Positions 54,725-64,000 of a stretch of DNA of 64,000 nucleotides are shown here, piece by piece. A model generated the notes under the pieces. The model ran no database searches and was not told the origin of the DNA. It worked only from the letters and a program-made list of their open reading frames with translations. Source of the stretch: Trichostrongylus colubriformis. Taxonomy: Eukaryota > Nematoda > Chromadorea > Rhabditida > Trichostrongylidae. How positions within the stretch are numbered: the first letter of the stretch is position 1; every line of letters begins with the position of its first letter. Where the stretch lies: positions 49,584,591-49,648,590 of the forward strand of contig OZ022258.1 in NCBI GenBank assembly GCA_963978905.1, given 5' to 3'. Position numbers and translations under genes: made by a program.

Positions 54725-54835
54725 GAAACGTCGGTGCCACAAGAAATCAAGTATCCAGCTAGGGAATACGCTATGCATTTCGCAACTTTGAGAATTGCAG
54801 AGGCATTTGGAGGAGTATCGTTTGGAGGGTCATGA
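54725..54835 (+). CDS. Candidate terminal exon, 36 codons
   Basis: The acceptor ATAATTTCAG ends at 54724. The exon reads in phase 0 ETSVPQEIKYPAREYAMHFA then TLRIAEAFGGVSFGGS and TGA. Even codon use, a Gly-rich tail and the clean acceptor argue for a real exon. I recognise no family, and no upstream exon is identified between the TTAA element and this site. An AATAAA is not seen nearby. Confidence 0.35.
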   Translation, partial: ETSVPQEIKYPAREYAMHFATLRIAEAFGGVSFGGS

Positions 54836-54991
54836 TTATGGTATGCCGAATACCAATAATGACACGATTCCATTCGATGTTCAGTTGTCTGTGCTCTTTG
54901 ATGATCATTTATTTTTGATCTGTTTCACGCTATTTTCAGGTTGAATATTGCTTTACACTACAATTGACATGAGTATAGCTGCGAAAAGGGA

Positions 54992-55230
54992 GGAGGTAGT
55001 GTAGTGACAAGTGGCGCGCACTGCCACTCTCATGATGCGGGAATTAGGTCCCTCATCAACTCCGGCTAGACCAGTCAAGCCTTCTATCCCTATGAGGTAG
55101 GTGAACTGGTATCAGACTGGTCTGGGAGGATGGAATCAGTGACTTGTACCTTGGGGCCCAGTAAGTCATTGTGTGGGCCTGCCACCACGACTCTGAATGA
55201 AGCCAGTGTCAAGCGTCCAGTTGAGGAAAA
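54992..55230 (+). mobile_element. tRNA-derived SINE-like repeat
   Basis: Well-preserved head GGTAGTGTAGTGACAAGTGG, then GCGGGAATTAGGTCCC at the B-box position, then AGGTAGGTGAACTGGTATCA. It is truncated before the usual GCGCGGCGCATC tail and runs into a C-rich tract. Confidence 0.75.
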
Positions 55231-55872
55231 TTTTCAAAAAATACGACCCCCCTCCCGAGAAGGGGATCTCAATACGACCACCCCCCCCCCTCCTTTTTTT
55301 CTGGTTCCGCTTCTTCTGTGGTGTCTACCAAGCCACTGCGATCTCCCACGGGGAGCAAGAGCCTATGGGTAAAAAAGAAACAATGAGGCCAAACCAAACT
55401 CCTGACAATAAAGAGAAATAAGAACCTAAAAAACTTAGTACTTGTATTCCAGAACAAAACCGTCTAAGATAAGAACCCAACAACTCCAATATTTATATTC
55501 TGGAACGGAAGCGTTGGTGCTAGTTCTTTAATGACAAAGGAGAAGGCTTAATAGACATGCAGTTCATGGGGCAGAGATAAAGGATGAAAATAAGACTAGA
55601 AAAATTAGAAGTTAAAAGAAAGGCTAAATAGGAGCCATGTATCACGCTCCACAGCGCCCCATCTGATCGCGGGTAGCTACTGTGGCTGCGACACGGCGAT
55701 CACGATGGAGCGCGGTATCTTCTTCATACTAAATTTGGACACCTTTGAATACTTCAACTTCATCTAGAGCCCATCTTCCGAACAGTTGTGAACTGTTTTT
55801 TCAATAACTCCCTTGGACGTATCTATTGGCCGCTTGCTTCCCTAATGGTTGCGTAGTCCTCGATATGGGTTT

Positions 55873-56238
55873 CCAGTTGAGGCAACTTTCAAGAAATTTT
55901 GAAGCGTTTCACTTCAATTGGTCATAACTTCCTTCAAACTTAACCATATGAGTGCATTTCCGAGTACCCGGGTCTGCGGGGCTGCCGCTTTCGAACAACT
56001 ACCTGAGCTCTGTCATATCTTCAAAATGATGCGAAAAACTTCGAGGAAAGCCAGTTGAGGATTAGTTGAAGAAAATTTCGAAAAATTCCGAAGTGTTTCA
56101 CTTCAGATGGTCATAACTTCTTGCAAGCTTAATCATATGAGGGCGTTTCCGGGTAACCGGAGTCTGCAAGGATGCCGCTTTCGATTGACTGCCTGAAGTA
56201 TGCCATATCTTCAAAACGAAAGAAGAAATTTTGAGGAG
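55873..56238 (+). repeat. ~180-bp tandem duplication
   Basis: Units start CCAGTTGAGGCAACTTTCAA (55873) and CCAGTTGAGGATTAGTTGAA (56051), with a third start CCAGATGAGGAAAATTTTTT at 56239 that soon diverges. Shared words are TGGTCATAACTTC, TTAA(T/C)CATATGAG and TGCCGCTTTCGA. Confidence 0.85.
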
Positions 56239-56249
56239 CCAGATGAGGA

Positions 56250-57210
56250 AAATTTTTTTCGTCGAGTTTGCGGATCTTTTCACGACTCTTTCGAAAAATC
56301 GATTCATTGTTACTGAAATTTCTCTAGTATGCATCCTTCGCTCTCAAAGGTCTAGTGGGAGGGCGAGAAGCGTCGGTCAGCCCTCGTGTGGGATGCGTCA
56401 TGCATGAGGATTTCAGTTACATTCTCAATGAATACAAACGTTTTTCCGGTCCGCATAGTGGCCGCTAACACCAAATTACTTACTTGCGATCGTACTAAGA
56501 TATGAAAGAAATTTATATCTGCTAATTTTTCTTTTTTCCCATTGTTTCTGGAGTGTCCATCCACCATGGTACCCGTTGATAGATATCGCTTTCCACGGTT
56601 AATCGATGAATTTCGGAGGTGTCTCTGTACGTGGTTTCGGTGTCAGCGGATAAACGAAAGGGCTACTGGCGTTGACCGGTTCCGTTGCGGATCGCGCCAT
56701 GCACGAGGTTTCCATGATGATTAAGTTAAACTAGTTTCAGGTTCGAACCCAATTAGTCAGTTTTATCATTTCTCTCACTAAACTTTAGGCCCTCAGCCTG
56801 AGAAAATCTTCTGCACTATTTACCTCAACGATTACAACCCCCTCTCCCTCCTAGTGGACCAAATACAACCCCCCCCCCAGTTGAGAATTCCTCAACAGAG
56901 GCTTGACCCTGAATGCTGCAGCTATATAAGAATGCGTGGAGATGCCAAAAAGGAATAACGCCAGAAATTTAGTCATTTTTAAATCCAGTGGATCGAATCC
57001 GCATTTACGTCGGGGTCAACAATGAGCGGCCTGTCTGGGAAAACGGGAACGTCGACTCGACTTCTTCCTGGCCCCAAATTTGCTATACGGTAGATTTATC
57101 TTTCGAGACTCCTATGATCCATCTCCTGAATGAGACATAGTGGAACATTACTTACCGGCTGTTTATATTCGATTCAAATAGGCAGGGTAGTCGAAGCCAT
57201 CAAGGAGTTA
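56250..57210. other. Noncoding stretch
   Basis: A SINE-tail relic (reverse GACGCATCCCACA) lies near 56385-56410. Otherwise nothing recognisable. Confidence 0.4.
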
Positions 57211-57214
57211 GGAA

Positions 57215-57405
57215 ACGTTTTAGGGCTCGGTAGGGTAATGGTAAATGGTAATGGTACATCTACAGTCCCGGTTAGAGTATGCTGGGAAGCCCAAAGTTTT
57301 GCTCACGTCAAAAACGCTTGGACAACGTTCGATTCATCTGACGAACTACGGTATGAGACTGCAAAAGTCTAATCTAAACAACTCAAAGGTCAGCAAAAAA
57401 CCCAC
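57215..57405 (+). repeat. Dispersed ~180-bp repeat, forward copy
   Basis: Partner of 54155-54335. GGTAATGGTAAATGGTAATG, then GCCCAAAGTTTTGCTCACGT, then AACTACGGTATGAGACTGCA, then AAGGTCAGCAAAAAACCCAC. Confidence 0.75.
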
Positions 57406-57530
57406 AAATAGTTTTAAATATGTTTTGCATTATTTCGGTGCTTAGCACCTCTGTCCTGCCCGAAATAGTGGAGTTTAATGATCTTCGTGGTATATTAATT
57501 ATTAAAACCTTTACGATATTCAACTTGAAA

Positions 57531-57740
57531 GAGGTGGTGTAGTGACAGATGACACATTCGTACTCCCATTTGCACGGTGCTGGGATCAAACCCTACATTA
57601 GTTCCTGTTCGGACCAACCAAGCCTTCCAACTCTCTTGAGTTTTTCAGAAAAAATTTGGGCTCATGCACTTCGCACCACGACTGTTATTGAAACTAGAAT
57701 ACGCGGCGCGTTCCGCAAAAAGTATTGATGACAGTACCCT
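57531..57740 (+). mobile_element. tRNA-derived SINE-like repeat
   Basis: Head GGTGGTGTAGTGACAGATGA, a good B-box relative GGGATCAAACCC at about 57581-57592, and tail AATACGCGGCGCGTTCC. The middle GGTACCAGAC section is deleted. Confidence 0.75.
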
Positions 57741-57769
57741 TTTTAGATTTTTGACATTTTGATTTTAGT

Positions 57770-58110
57770 TGGCTGCTCTTTTTCGCAGCAACGCGCCTTG
57801 CGAAAGTTGTAAGAAGGATGGTGAATCATGGGCAGAAGGACTTTAGTCTCGCACGGGGCTCGAATCAGCACTCCATGCTTTACGGGTGCATATGCTAATC
57901 CATTACGCTACCCTGCACCACAACTCAGCTTCTTAATGGTGGATGTATTTACCACAGCTTTCGGTGAACATACCATTACGAAGCTGTGCCAAGGTCAAGT
58001 GGATCTCTGTAGTGTAATGGATTAGCACATATGCCGTAAAGTATGAAGTGTGAGTTTGAGTCCTGTCCGAGACCAAACAATTCGCCTATGACTCAGAATT
58101 CTTTATAGCT
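57770..58110. mobile_element. Foldback element with inverted tRNA-like arms, copy 4
   Basis: Left: GGGGCTCGAATCAGCACTCC (minus tRNA-like, about 57856-57930). Right: TAGTGTAATGGATTAGCACA and GTGAGTTTGAGTCC (plus, about 57995-58070). Outer words GTGAATCATGGGCAGAAGGA and AATTCGCCTATGACTCAGAA are decayed relatives of the family ends. It lies ~290 bp from the NTF2-like gene stop. Confidence 0.75.
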
Positions 58111-58358
58111 TCATGTTAGTGACTTATGTACTTCGATCTCATAAATTCTTGCGTTCTGCCAGGGATCGGGTGCAGTAGAAGTTTTGGTTTACCACGATAG
58201 CTTTTGTTCACATACAATTGTGAGTTCATTTATTAATTACTGATTATTGAATTGATTAGTGATAACCTAGTTATTCGACTCAAGAGTTAGCGCATTTCCT
58301 CATTTCCATCTTTTTTGAGCTCATCTTTCCCGTGTTAATCCAGCTCTAACAAGCTTGC

Positions 58359-58364
58359 TTTATT
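58359..58364 (-). terminator. Polyadenylation signal of the NTF2-like gene
   Basis: TTTATT on the plus strand, i.e. AATAAA on the minus strand, 33 bases past the TGA at 58398. Confidence 0.75.
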
Positions 58365-58397
58365 CGTGTATATCCATCCAAGTGATCAAAAACTACA

Positions 58398-59145
58398 TCA
58401 CTTCTTCACTTCGTATTCTTCATGATAGATGGTCCATTTTCCCTGATCCTTTTTCCAGATATGAACGACTTTGGCTGTTTCTGAGCCGCGTTTTGCTGAC
58501 TTCATCGTGGAATCACAAGTAACAATCAGAAATTCTCCACCGCTTTCGTATTTCTCATTGCATTTCTGCAATTGGTTCAATTTTTCTGCAATCTGCTATG
58601 ATGTCCAGTTTTTTTTTCAGAAAGTGAGTGTTCGACTTACCACGAACGTCTGCGGTCCAGTTTGGTCCCACAGTTTCTGGAGAGCGTTTTTGATTTCTGA
58701 AAATGATCAAAAACCTCTGCACTTTATAAAAATTGAAGAATTTCTACCATTTGAGAATTTCAGTCAGTGTGCCTTCCTTGGCATCTACTGGTTTTCACTT
58801 ATAAATTGTAAAAATTAGCCTTTTGCTAAAATCGCCATTCCTTTCACCAATGTAGAACAACGAAATCAACAAAACGGTAACAATCATTAAATTTTCGCAT
58901 CATAAGTCTCCTTCTCAAGCTTTCGAGTTCCCAACAGCTCATGTGAAAATGCACTTCCAAAGGATTTGATGACCTTTTTAATGGAAATTACCATTGGAAC
59001 TTACGAGCTTTGCCATAAGCAACTGATACTCCTTTCTCAATCATTACACCATCACTGTGATAGAATTCTGCCACTTTATCCATTTCACCAGTCTGGCAAT
59101 GCTTTTCCATGGCATCGTAACGAGGAGCAAGGGCTTCTTTCACCT
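58398..59145 (-). CDS. SnoaL/NTF2-like (DUF4440-type) small protein, start unresolved
   Basis: Three exons: 59005-59145, 58641-58696, 58398-58565, with GT/AG introns of 308 and 75 nt that join in frame. The order is VKEALAPRYDAMEKHCQTGE, VAEFYHSDGVMIEKGV, YGKA, IKNALQKLWDQTGPQTFV, then a β-rich C-terminal part ending VVHIWKKDQGKWTIYHEEYE VKK. The pattern of an amino-terminal helix, HSDGVMIEKG, a (G)xxxIxxA helix and a final IWKK-x2-GKW-x-IYH strand is that of SnoaL-like/DUF4440 domains. About 121 residues are covered, close to the usual ~125. The true first exon is missing: acceptor AG at 59146-59147 or a neighbouring site leads to a Met exon not found, and a 675-bp mariner foldback sits 300 bp upstream. 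Function in nematodes is unknown. The fold often binds small hydrophobic ligands or is catalytic. Confidence 0.8.
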
Positions 59146-59441
59146 CTAAATACACTGTTCCCGGTTTTCCCAGAAAAAAAAATCAGCAAAAGGTATCAAA
59201 TGCAATAAACACGAACAGTCTTATAAACGAAGAGCGTTTCATGTTGCGAGGTGAGCTAAAATTGTGCCCTGAGAATGACTGAATCAAGCTAGCTTTCGAG
59301 CCAATGTAGTTTACGTTCCCTTTGATTTCAGCTTTGCCCTTAGCGCGGAAGTTCGAGCTACAAATTAATTTGACGGAATCGTCCATGGAAGCTCCAGTTC
59401 TTCTTTCCCCTCACGGTTATATATTCGTTCAGTGCATACTA

Positions 59442-60116
59442 TTAGGTCTGTGCAGAATAAATGGTCAAAACATGACTGGCCATAACTTCGCTCAGACACA
59501 AGTTTACTTGTTGAAATAAAAACCATTCGAATCTACAGAATTTCGCCAACGATCTGTGAAAATATGTCATCATGATCAAATTCTGGATTGCGAGAATCAA
59601 TGAAGTCAAGAATGGCATTTTTACCGTGCATAATCTTTCTGCCGCAGGTTTGCATCGAGAACCCGGAAAAAGTGGTAATCCGTCAGGGATAGGTCTGGGG
59701 AATAAGCGGTGTGAGGGAGAGGCTCGATGCCTAACTGCATCATTTTTTACTGGGTGCGCAAAACAACGCAAAACCCCACAGTTAGAAAGTCACCCGGCAG
59801 AAACTGATCGAGACGCTCCCTGACCCCCCCCCCTTATTCCCCAGACCTATTCCTGACGGTTTACCACTTTTTTCCGGTTCTCGATGCAAACCTGCGTCAG
59901 AAGGAGTTAGCCGAAACGATGCATGTTGAAAATACCACCGTTGACTTCATTAATTTTCGCAATTCAAAATTTGATCATGATGACATTACCAGATCGTTGG
60001 CAATGTTGTGTAGATTTGAATGGTTTTTATTTCGACAAATAAAGTTGTGTCTGAGCGAAGTTATGGCGTTTTGAAAAAAGTGTTCCGTTTTGACCATTTA
60101 TTCTGCACAGACCTAA
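59442..60116. mobile_element. Mariner-derived foldback made of two inverted 3' ends (675 bp)
   Basis: TTAGGTCTGTGCAGAATAAA and its inverse close the element, with TA at 59440-59441 and 60117-60118. The inverted homology continues ~270 bp in, beyond the TIR and into coding sequence. Around 59835-59905 the plus strand reads YSPDLFLTVYHFF, a decayed mariner catalytic motif (YSPDLAPTDYHFF-like), and the left arm near 59645-59710 contains its inverse. The element therefore looks like two 3' halves joined tail to tail. A C run at 59826-59833 is next to the centre. Nonautonomous. Confidence 0.85.
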
Positions 60117-60226
60117 TACACTTGCGAAGTTTACACTCGGAAAAGCCAAAATCTTGTAGATACATCTTGTCAAATCTCGTCCACGGTGGTACCTTGGGCG
60201 GGGCACAAATCAGCGGCGGACATGTG

Positions 60227-60523
60227 ATCAGTGATACGCTTGTGGTGAGCCTCCGAGATTGTTATGATTTTTATCATTCGGCTAACGTTTCGGCAAATCG
60301 CCTTCTTCAGAGCCTGTAAAGCCGAAACATACAAGTGATACAATACGTGGATTACCCTTTTTCAAATTACAAAAGAAAACTAAGGGTGAATCAATCCTAA
60401 AAGATATAGTGAAAGTCGCTAACCTTATAAAAAATGGCTCTGAGGAAGGGGATTTGCCGAAACTTCAGCCGAATAACAAAAATCATAACAATCTCGGAGG
60501 CTCACCACAAGCGTATTACTGAT
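60227..60523. mobile_element. Inverted-repeat element with CTGANGA...GAAAC motifs
   Basis: The left arm (about 60227-60310) and right arm (about 60433-60523) mirror each other: ATACGCTTGTGGTGAGCCTC and GAGGCTCACCACAAGCGTAT are exact inverses. Each arm holds CTGAAGAAGGCGATTTGCCG-type sequence followed by AAACGTTAGCCG (left, on the minus strand) or AAACTTCAGCCG (right, plus strand). The motif is the same as in the 8.4-kb hairpin. No protein is encoded. Confidence 0.75.
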
Positions 60524-60529
60524 TGTTTA

Positions 60530-61120
60530 AAATGCCGATATTAATGAAGAGTCGGACATGGAACATATTGACCCGTGATCGGCGGTGCTGGGAAGGATTC
60601 GCGTTGGACCCAAATCGGCGGGAATCCGAATGTGTTGTTCTTCCACATTTTCAACCTCTGCTTTAGAAAAAAAGGACTTTTGGTTTTCTAGTTTTTTTCT
60701 GATAAATTACTGTCACAGTGTTTTTGAGAGGAATGAAATCATGTTATTTTATTCTACAATCCCTTTGAAATCTACAATGAGCACAGCACAGATCGCTAAA
60801 AACTTAGCGCCTTTGTGCGTTCGGAAGGTAAAGTCTACTGTGTGAAGAATTTTTGAGGTCCCAGTCAACTTACACATCATCTTCGCCGATGGCCCAGAAT
60901 ACAGTGGCTCTAGTATCCTAGGTAACTAAACACTGTATAATTTTCGAAGTTCTTCCTGAGTTTCTTTTCAACTGCATGTGTCTTGAATGACAATATTACA
61001 TAAAAGCGTACCTGCGCTCAACATACTGACGTAGTCTCAGCTGTTTGCGATCTGAAAAATTCTTATAGAAATTCATTTCACTTGAGCGAGCGATTTTCTA
61101 AGTATCTACAATCCTTGTAA
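60530..61120. other. Noncoding stretch
   Basis: An 86-codon frame (60585-60845) has no motif. On the minus strand near 60866-60872 ATGATGT followed by GTAAGT could be a tiny first exon for the NTF2-like gene, but this is speculative. Confidence 0.3.
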
Positions 61121-61125
61121 AATCG

Positions 61126-61425
61126 GGTGGAATATGTGTAATGACAGGTGGCGCACACTCCCGCTCGCATGGTGCGGGGATGAAACCCACACTAGCACAT
61201 CAATGTACCCACACCAGCCGAGTCTTTCATTCCTCTGTGGTGAGTCAACCAAGTCTTTCATCCCTCCGAAGTAGGTTAAAACCGGAACCGCCTGGGGATG
61301 GGATGTCCCGACTCGTAGATTCCTTGGTCACAGCAAGCCGTTCTGTAATTCAAATCGCATTCCTGCCACTACAATTCTCAATGGAACTAGTATGATGACG
61401 GGGGATCCCAAAGGATTTTTCAATC
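61126..61425 (+). mobile_element. tRNA-derived SINE-like repeat
   Basis: GTGTAATGACAGGTGGCGCA head, GGGGATGAAACCC at the B box, then a partial duplication of the CAAGTCTTTCATCCCTCCGA section. It ends around ATGACGGGGGATCCC. Confidence 0.75.
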
Positions 61426-61572
61426 CGAAACTTCGATGTTCCTTTATTTCATGACGAAAGTATGAGAGACGAAGGGGGATCCAAGAGTTTCTACCATTGT
61501 CCACGAGAGCCTGATAGCGCCTACTGTTGCACACATACACTGGCTGTAAATTTACATGTGTATCGAATTCTA

Positions 61573-62322
61573 TTAAAGGCACCAGGAGGGAGTAATTTTG
61601 GCTTACGGTAGAACGGACGTAGTGTGGACGAGCTTGAGTGGCCGCCATTGCACAAAGTCGCCAATTTGACGCCTTGGCGTGGTGCCAAAAGGAGATGGTT
61701 CTAATATGGGTTTGTTTTTTCCTTTTAGTTTTCACTTTGTTCTTTCTTATATTGTTTCTAGATGTACTTACGGGTCAAATAAAGGGGGGGGGGGGTGGGG
61801 AGACGCGAAATTTTCACCCACGTCAAAGCTTCTTTCCCTTCCTAGGGTTAGGCTAAAGCAGATGAGACCTATGCTTTGACAGATGCTTTTTAATGTGGGA
61901 GGAGGGGATATCAATTTTAGCCTAAGTTTAGTAAGGGAAAGGAGCTTCGACGTCGACGCAAAATTGCGTCTCCCCCCGACTTTATTTGACCCTTCTGAGA
62001 TTTTCAGGTATAGAAATGCACAATTAAGAAGATCCATAAGTAAACAGGTAAAATATGTCACTAGAAAACAGTAAAGAGGAAATAATTCAAAAATAAGGTT
62101 ACATCAGGCCGAAGACAAGCTTTAAAATGAACGAAGCGTGGCTCGGCCACGGAAGCTTGCAGTTCGGACGGAAGCGCGCCCTGGGGGCAAATAGCGCCCT
62201 GTGGCGCGTTTTTCAACGCCGGTTTCGTTACACATTGTATCTACCAAACCCATATGTTTGTTTTCAGACGCCATTGTTTTCTTAAACGTTATTCTGCCCT
62301 TGCCCCCTCCCGGTGCCTTTGA
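61573..62322. mobile_element. TTAA-ended foldback element (~750 bp), decayed
   Basis: TTAAAGGCACCAGGAGGG at the left is mirrored by CCCTCCCGGTGCCTTTGA at the right, so the right TTAA has mutated to TTGA. A nested inverted repeat (61772-61992) is closed by GGGTCAAATAAAG / CTTTATTTGACCC and includes a 12-base G run. The centre around 61860-61900 is a spacer. Frames 61638-62074 are mirror translations. Confidence 0.65.
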
Positions 62323-62946
62323 GGCCGAGAAAGACTTCCCACCGTAGTTCCTCTTATTTTATCTATCACAATCACATTTTAGAGACACCTTGAGGTCAGA
62401 ATTGAGCGCGTCAGGTCACGATATGAAAGTGCGCTGAGAACATTAGTGAAATTTTTCAAACCTAAATCTCCCCGGCAATCTCCGTGCGGCCTACGGGCTG
62501 GAATAGATATTATCCATGTGACTTTCTGAAAATTGGGTTTCAATTGGTATTGCCCCAAGTCGCACAATTAAAGGTTTATCATCAGTTTTGATCACAAATA
62601 ACTCAACAGGACAAGAGAACCTTACAATTAACGGTCATATTTCAATGGTGGTAAAGAAAGCTCTCAACGCACTGTTCCTTATGCTGAGAAATGTTCATTG
62701 CAATGACCCCTCTGTGTTAATCAGACTATATAAAACCTATGTTCTACCTCATTTGGAATATGGCTCTACAGTATCGAATCCACATCTCAATAAGCACATT
62801 AAATGCTTAGAGAAAGTCCAAAGAATTTTCACGAGAATCCTTTTTATCGGTCATTCCCGAATTCCAAATATCCCCAAGCTATACCTACCTACAGAGATCG
62901 ACTGATCATCTTGAACATGAAGAGCTTGAAATATAGAAAGATAATA

Positions 62947-63845
62947 TTAGGTTGATTCATAATAAATCGGACAAATGGTAGTGATGATTTCTAGAGATCA
63001 TAACTCAGTAACGAATTAACGAAAATGGACGCGCGAGGTACCGTTGGAATGAGTATGAAAAGCTCTTCAAAGTACCGCAAAATAATCACTCAAAAGTAAA
63101 TTCATTCCACCACAATGCCGCACGATTTCAAGCGGTCCAGAGACCACATCCGCAACGTCATACTATTTATATCGCTATCTGGCCAGGAACCCGCGGATAT
63201 CGGCAGACGTCTGATAGAAGTTCACAAGGAGCATGCCCCCGGCAGAAGTACACTGTAGTTGTAGCATTCGAAGTTTGCGTCAGGCGACTATTCCATCGAA
63301 GACGAAAACCGCGGTTGGTGGAGCCTACACGGCGTAGAGTACTGGGAGCTGCTCGATGAAGGTACCACAGTATCCGCCGACGTCTACGTTCGTCAATTAC
63401 GAGAATTGAAGGCCAATGACCAAAGTTCGCTACGGCGGCGGTCACATGTCTACTTCCAGCACGACAACGTGTCTACTTCCACAGACCGCACTTCGCAAGA
63501 TCGACCAAGGCCGAGCTGCTGTCGTACAGTTGGACCGTACTTCTATACCCACCGTACTCCCCAGACCTGGCCCCTTCAGATTTCCACCTTTTCTCCCACA
63601 GCCAACGCCACCTGGACGGCCAAGACTTCAAAACTCGCGACGAGGTCAACGCGGCACTCGGCAACTTCTTCGAGCTCCAGCTTCCGGCCTTCTGGAGCAA
63701 GGGCATCCATGATCTGCCTATACCGTGGCAGAAGGTCATCGATAAAGATGGAGTATATTTCAAGTGAATCCCTGTTGTCGTAAAAAAGTTGTACGACAAT
63801 GATTAAAATTGGTCAATTTGTCCGATTTATTATGAATCAACCTAA
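62947..63845 (+). mobile_element. Internally deleted mariner transposon (899 bp)
   Basis: TTAGGTTGATTCATAATAAA followed by TCGGACAAAT and its inverse at the right end form ~30-bp terminal repeats, with TA at 62945-62946 and 63846-63847. The transposase remnant is on the plus strand. The length is ~400 bp short of a full mariner. Confidence 0.93.
63115..63767 (+). pseudogene. Broken mariner (DD34D-type) transposase
   Basis: From ATG at 63115 the frame reads MPHDFKRSRDHIRNVILFIS, an amino-terminal helix-turn-helix. An internal stop follows near 63257, then VEYWELLDEGTTVSADVYVR and FQHDN. Frameshifts then lead to YSPDLAPSDFHLF and a C-terminus ending WQKVIDKDGVYFK before TGA at 63765. The Asp of HDN and of SPDLAPSD are recognisable as the second and third catalytic residues. 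The region holding the first Asp, normally between the helix-turn-helix and the ELL(D) segment, is shortened or lost. It cannot encode an active enzyme. Confidence 0.88.
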
Positions 63846-64000
63846 TAAATGATATGACCTTTGCTTTCCGCATAATCAAAAGGGAAATCAATTTGAAGGC
63901 TAGCAAATACTGGATATTTCGGCCATATAGAAGGACCGAAAATGAATATGTTCTTCGTTACAAAAAATTGCCACATAATCTCTTGTGTGCAATGACTCTA

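Larger units (their letters stand above)
62565..64000 (+). mobile_element. CR1/Jockey-type non-LTR retrotransposon remnant, split by a mariner
   Basis: The first part (about 62565-62946) reads LITNNSTGQENLTINGHISM, then VKKALNALFLMLRNVHCNDP, then VLIRLYKTYVLPHLEYGST, the C-terminal region of non-LTR reverse transcriptases of the CR1/Jockey group. One frameshift near 62890 is needed to read RDRLIILNMKSLKYRKI. After the mariner (62947-63845) the frame resumes as NDMTFAFRIIKREINLKASK and YWIFRPYRRTENEYVLRYKK to the window edge. The palm motif and endonuclease are absent, so this is a 5'-truncated copy typical of such elements, and it may extend beyond the window. Confidence 0.85.

Overview
This window looks like intron-bearing nuclear DNA of a nematode, most likely a clade V (strongylid, hookworm-like) parasite. 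The grounds are spliced-leader-type acceptors (TTTCAG or TTTTTTAG) a few bases before start codons, multi-exon genes with short AT-rich splice signals, a nematode-style globin, a small NTF2-like gene of a type known from worms, and a very high load of Tc1/mariner-type, TTAA-type, SINE-like and CR1/Jockey-type debris. The species call is inference. Genes are sparse and most open frames are chance or lie in repeats.

Three loci are well supported. (1) 10.29-10.60 kb, plus strand: a spliced-leader-type acceptor, a signal-peptide exon and a short Cys-containing second exon. A second, six-Cys terminal exon in the same phase with its own polyadenylation signal lies 6.4 kb downstream at 16.75 kb. It is either an alternative last exon or part of a paralogous gene. 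(2) 25.03-30.24 kb, minus strand: a complete five-exon globin gene whose phases join perfectly to give 189 residues. Its 3.7-kb first intron and its last intron are filled with mobile elements. (3) 58.40-59.15 kb, minus strand: three exons of a small SnoaL/NTF2-like (DUF4440-type) protein with a polyadenylation signal. Its first few codons are unresolved. Weaker exon candidates lie at 12.4, 49.1, 50.1 and 54.7 kb.

The rest is mostly repeats. There are two internally deleted mariner copies (18.3-19.2 and 62.9-63.8 kb), two mariner-ended foldback elements (4.0 and 59.4 kb), two copies of a Tc1-like element (6.0 and 15.3 kb) and TTAA-flanked foldback elements (26.9, 53.6 and 61.6 kb). About eight copies of a tRNA-derived SINE-like family and four foldback elements with arms built from inverted tRNA-like sequences are also present. 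Two adjacent perfect ~108-bp hairpins lie at 8.4-9.0 kb, and there are two CAGA microsatellites and several tandem duplications. At the right edge a mariner copy is inserted in a non-LTR reverse transcriptase remnant, and removing it restores the reading frame across the insertion site. I see no bacterial-type operon, CRISPR array, rRNA gene or intact canonical tRNA gene.
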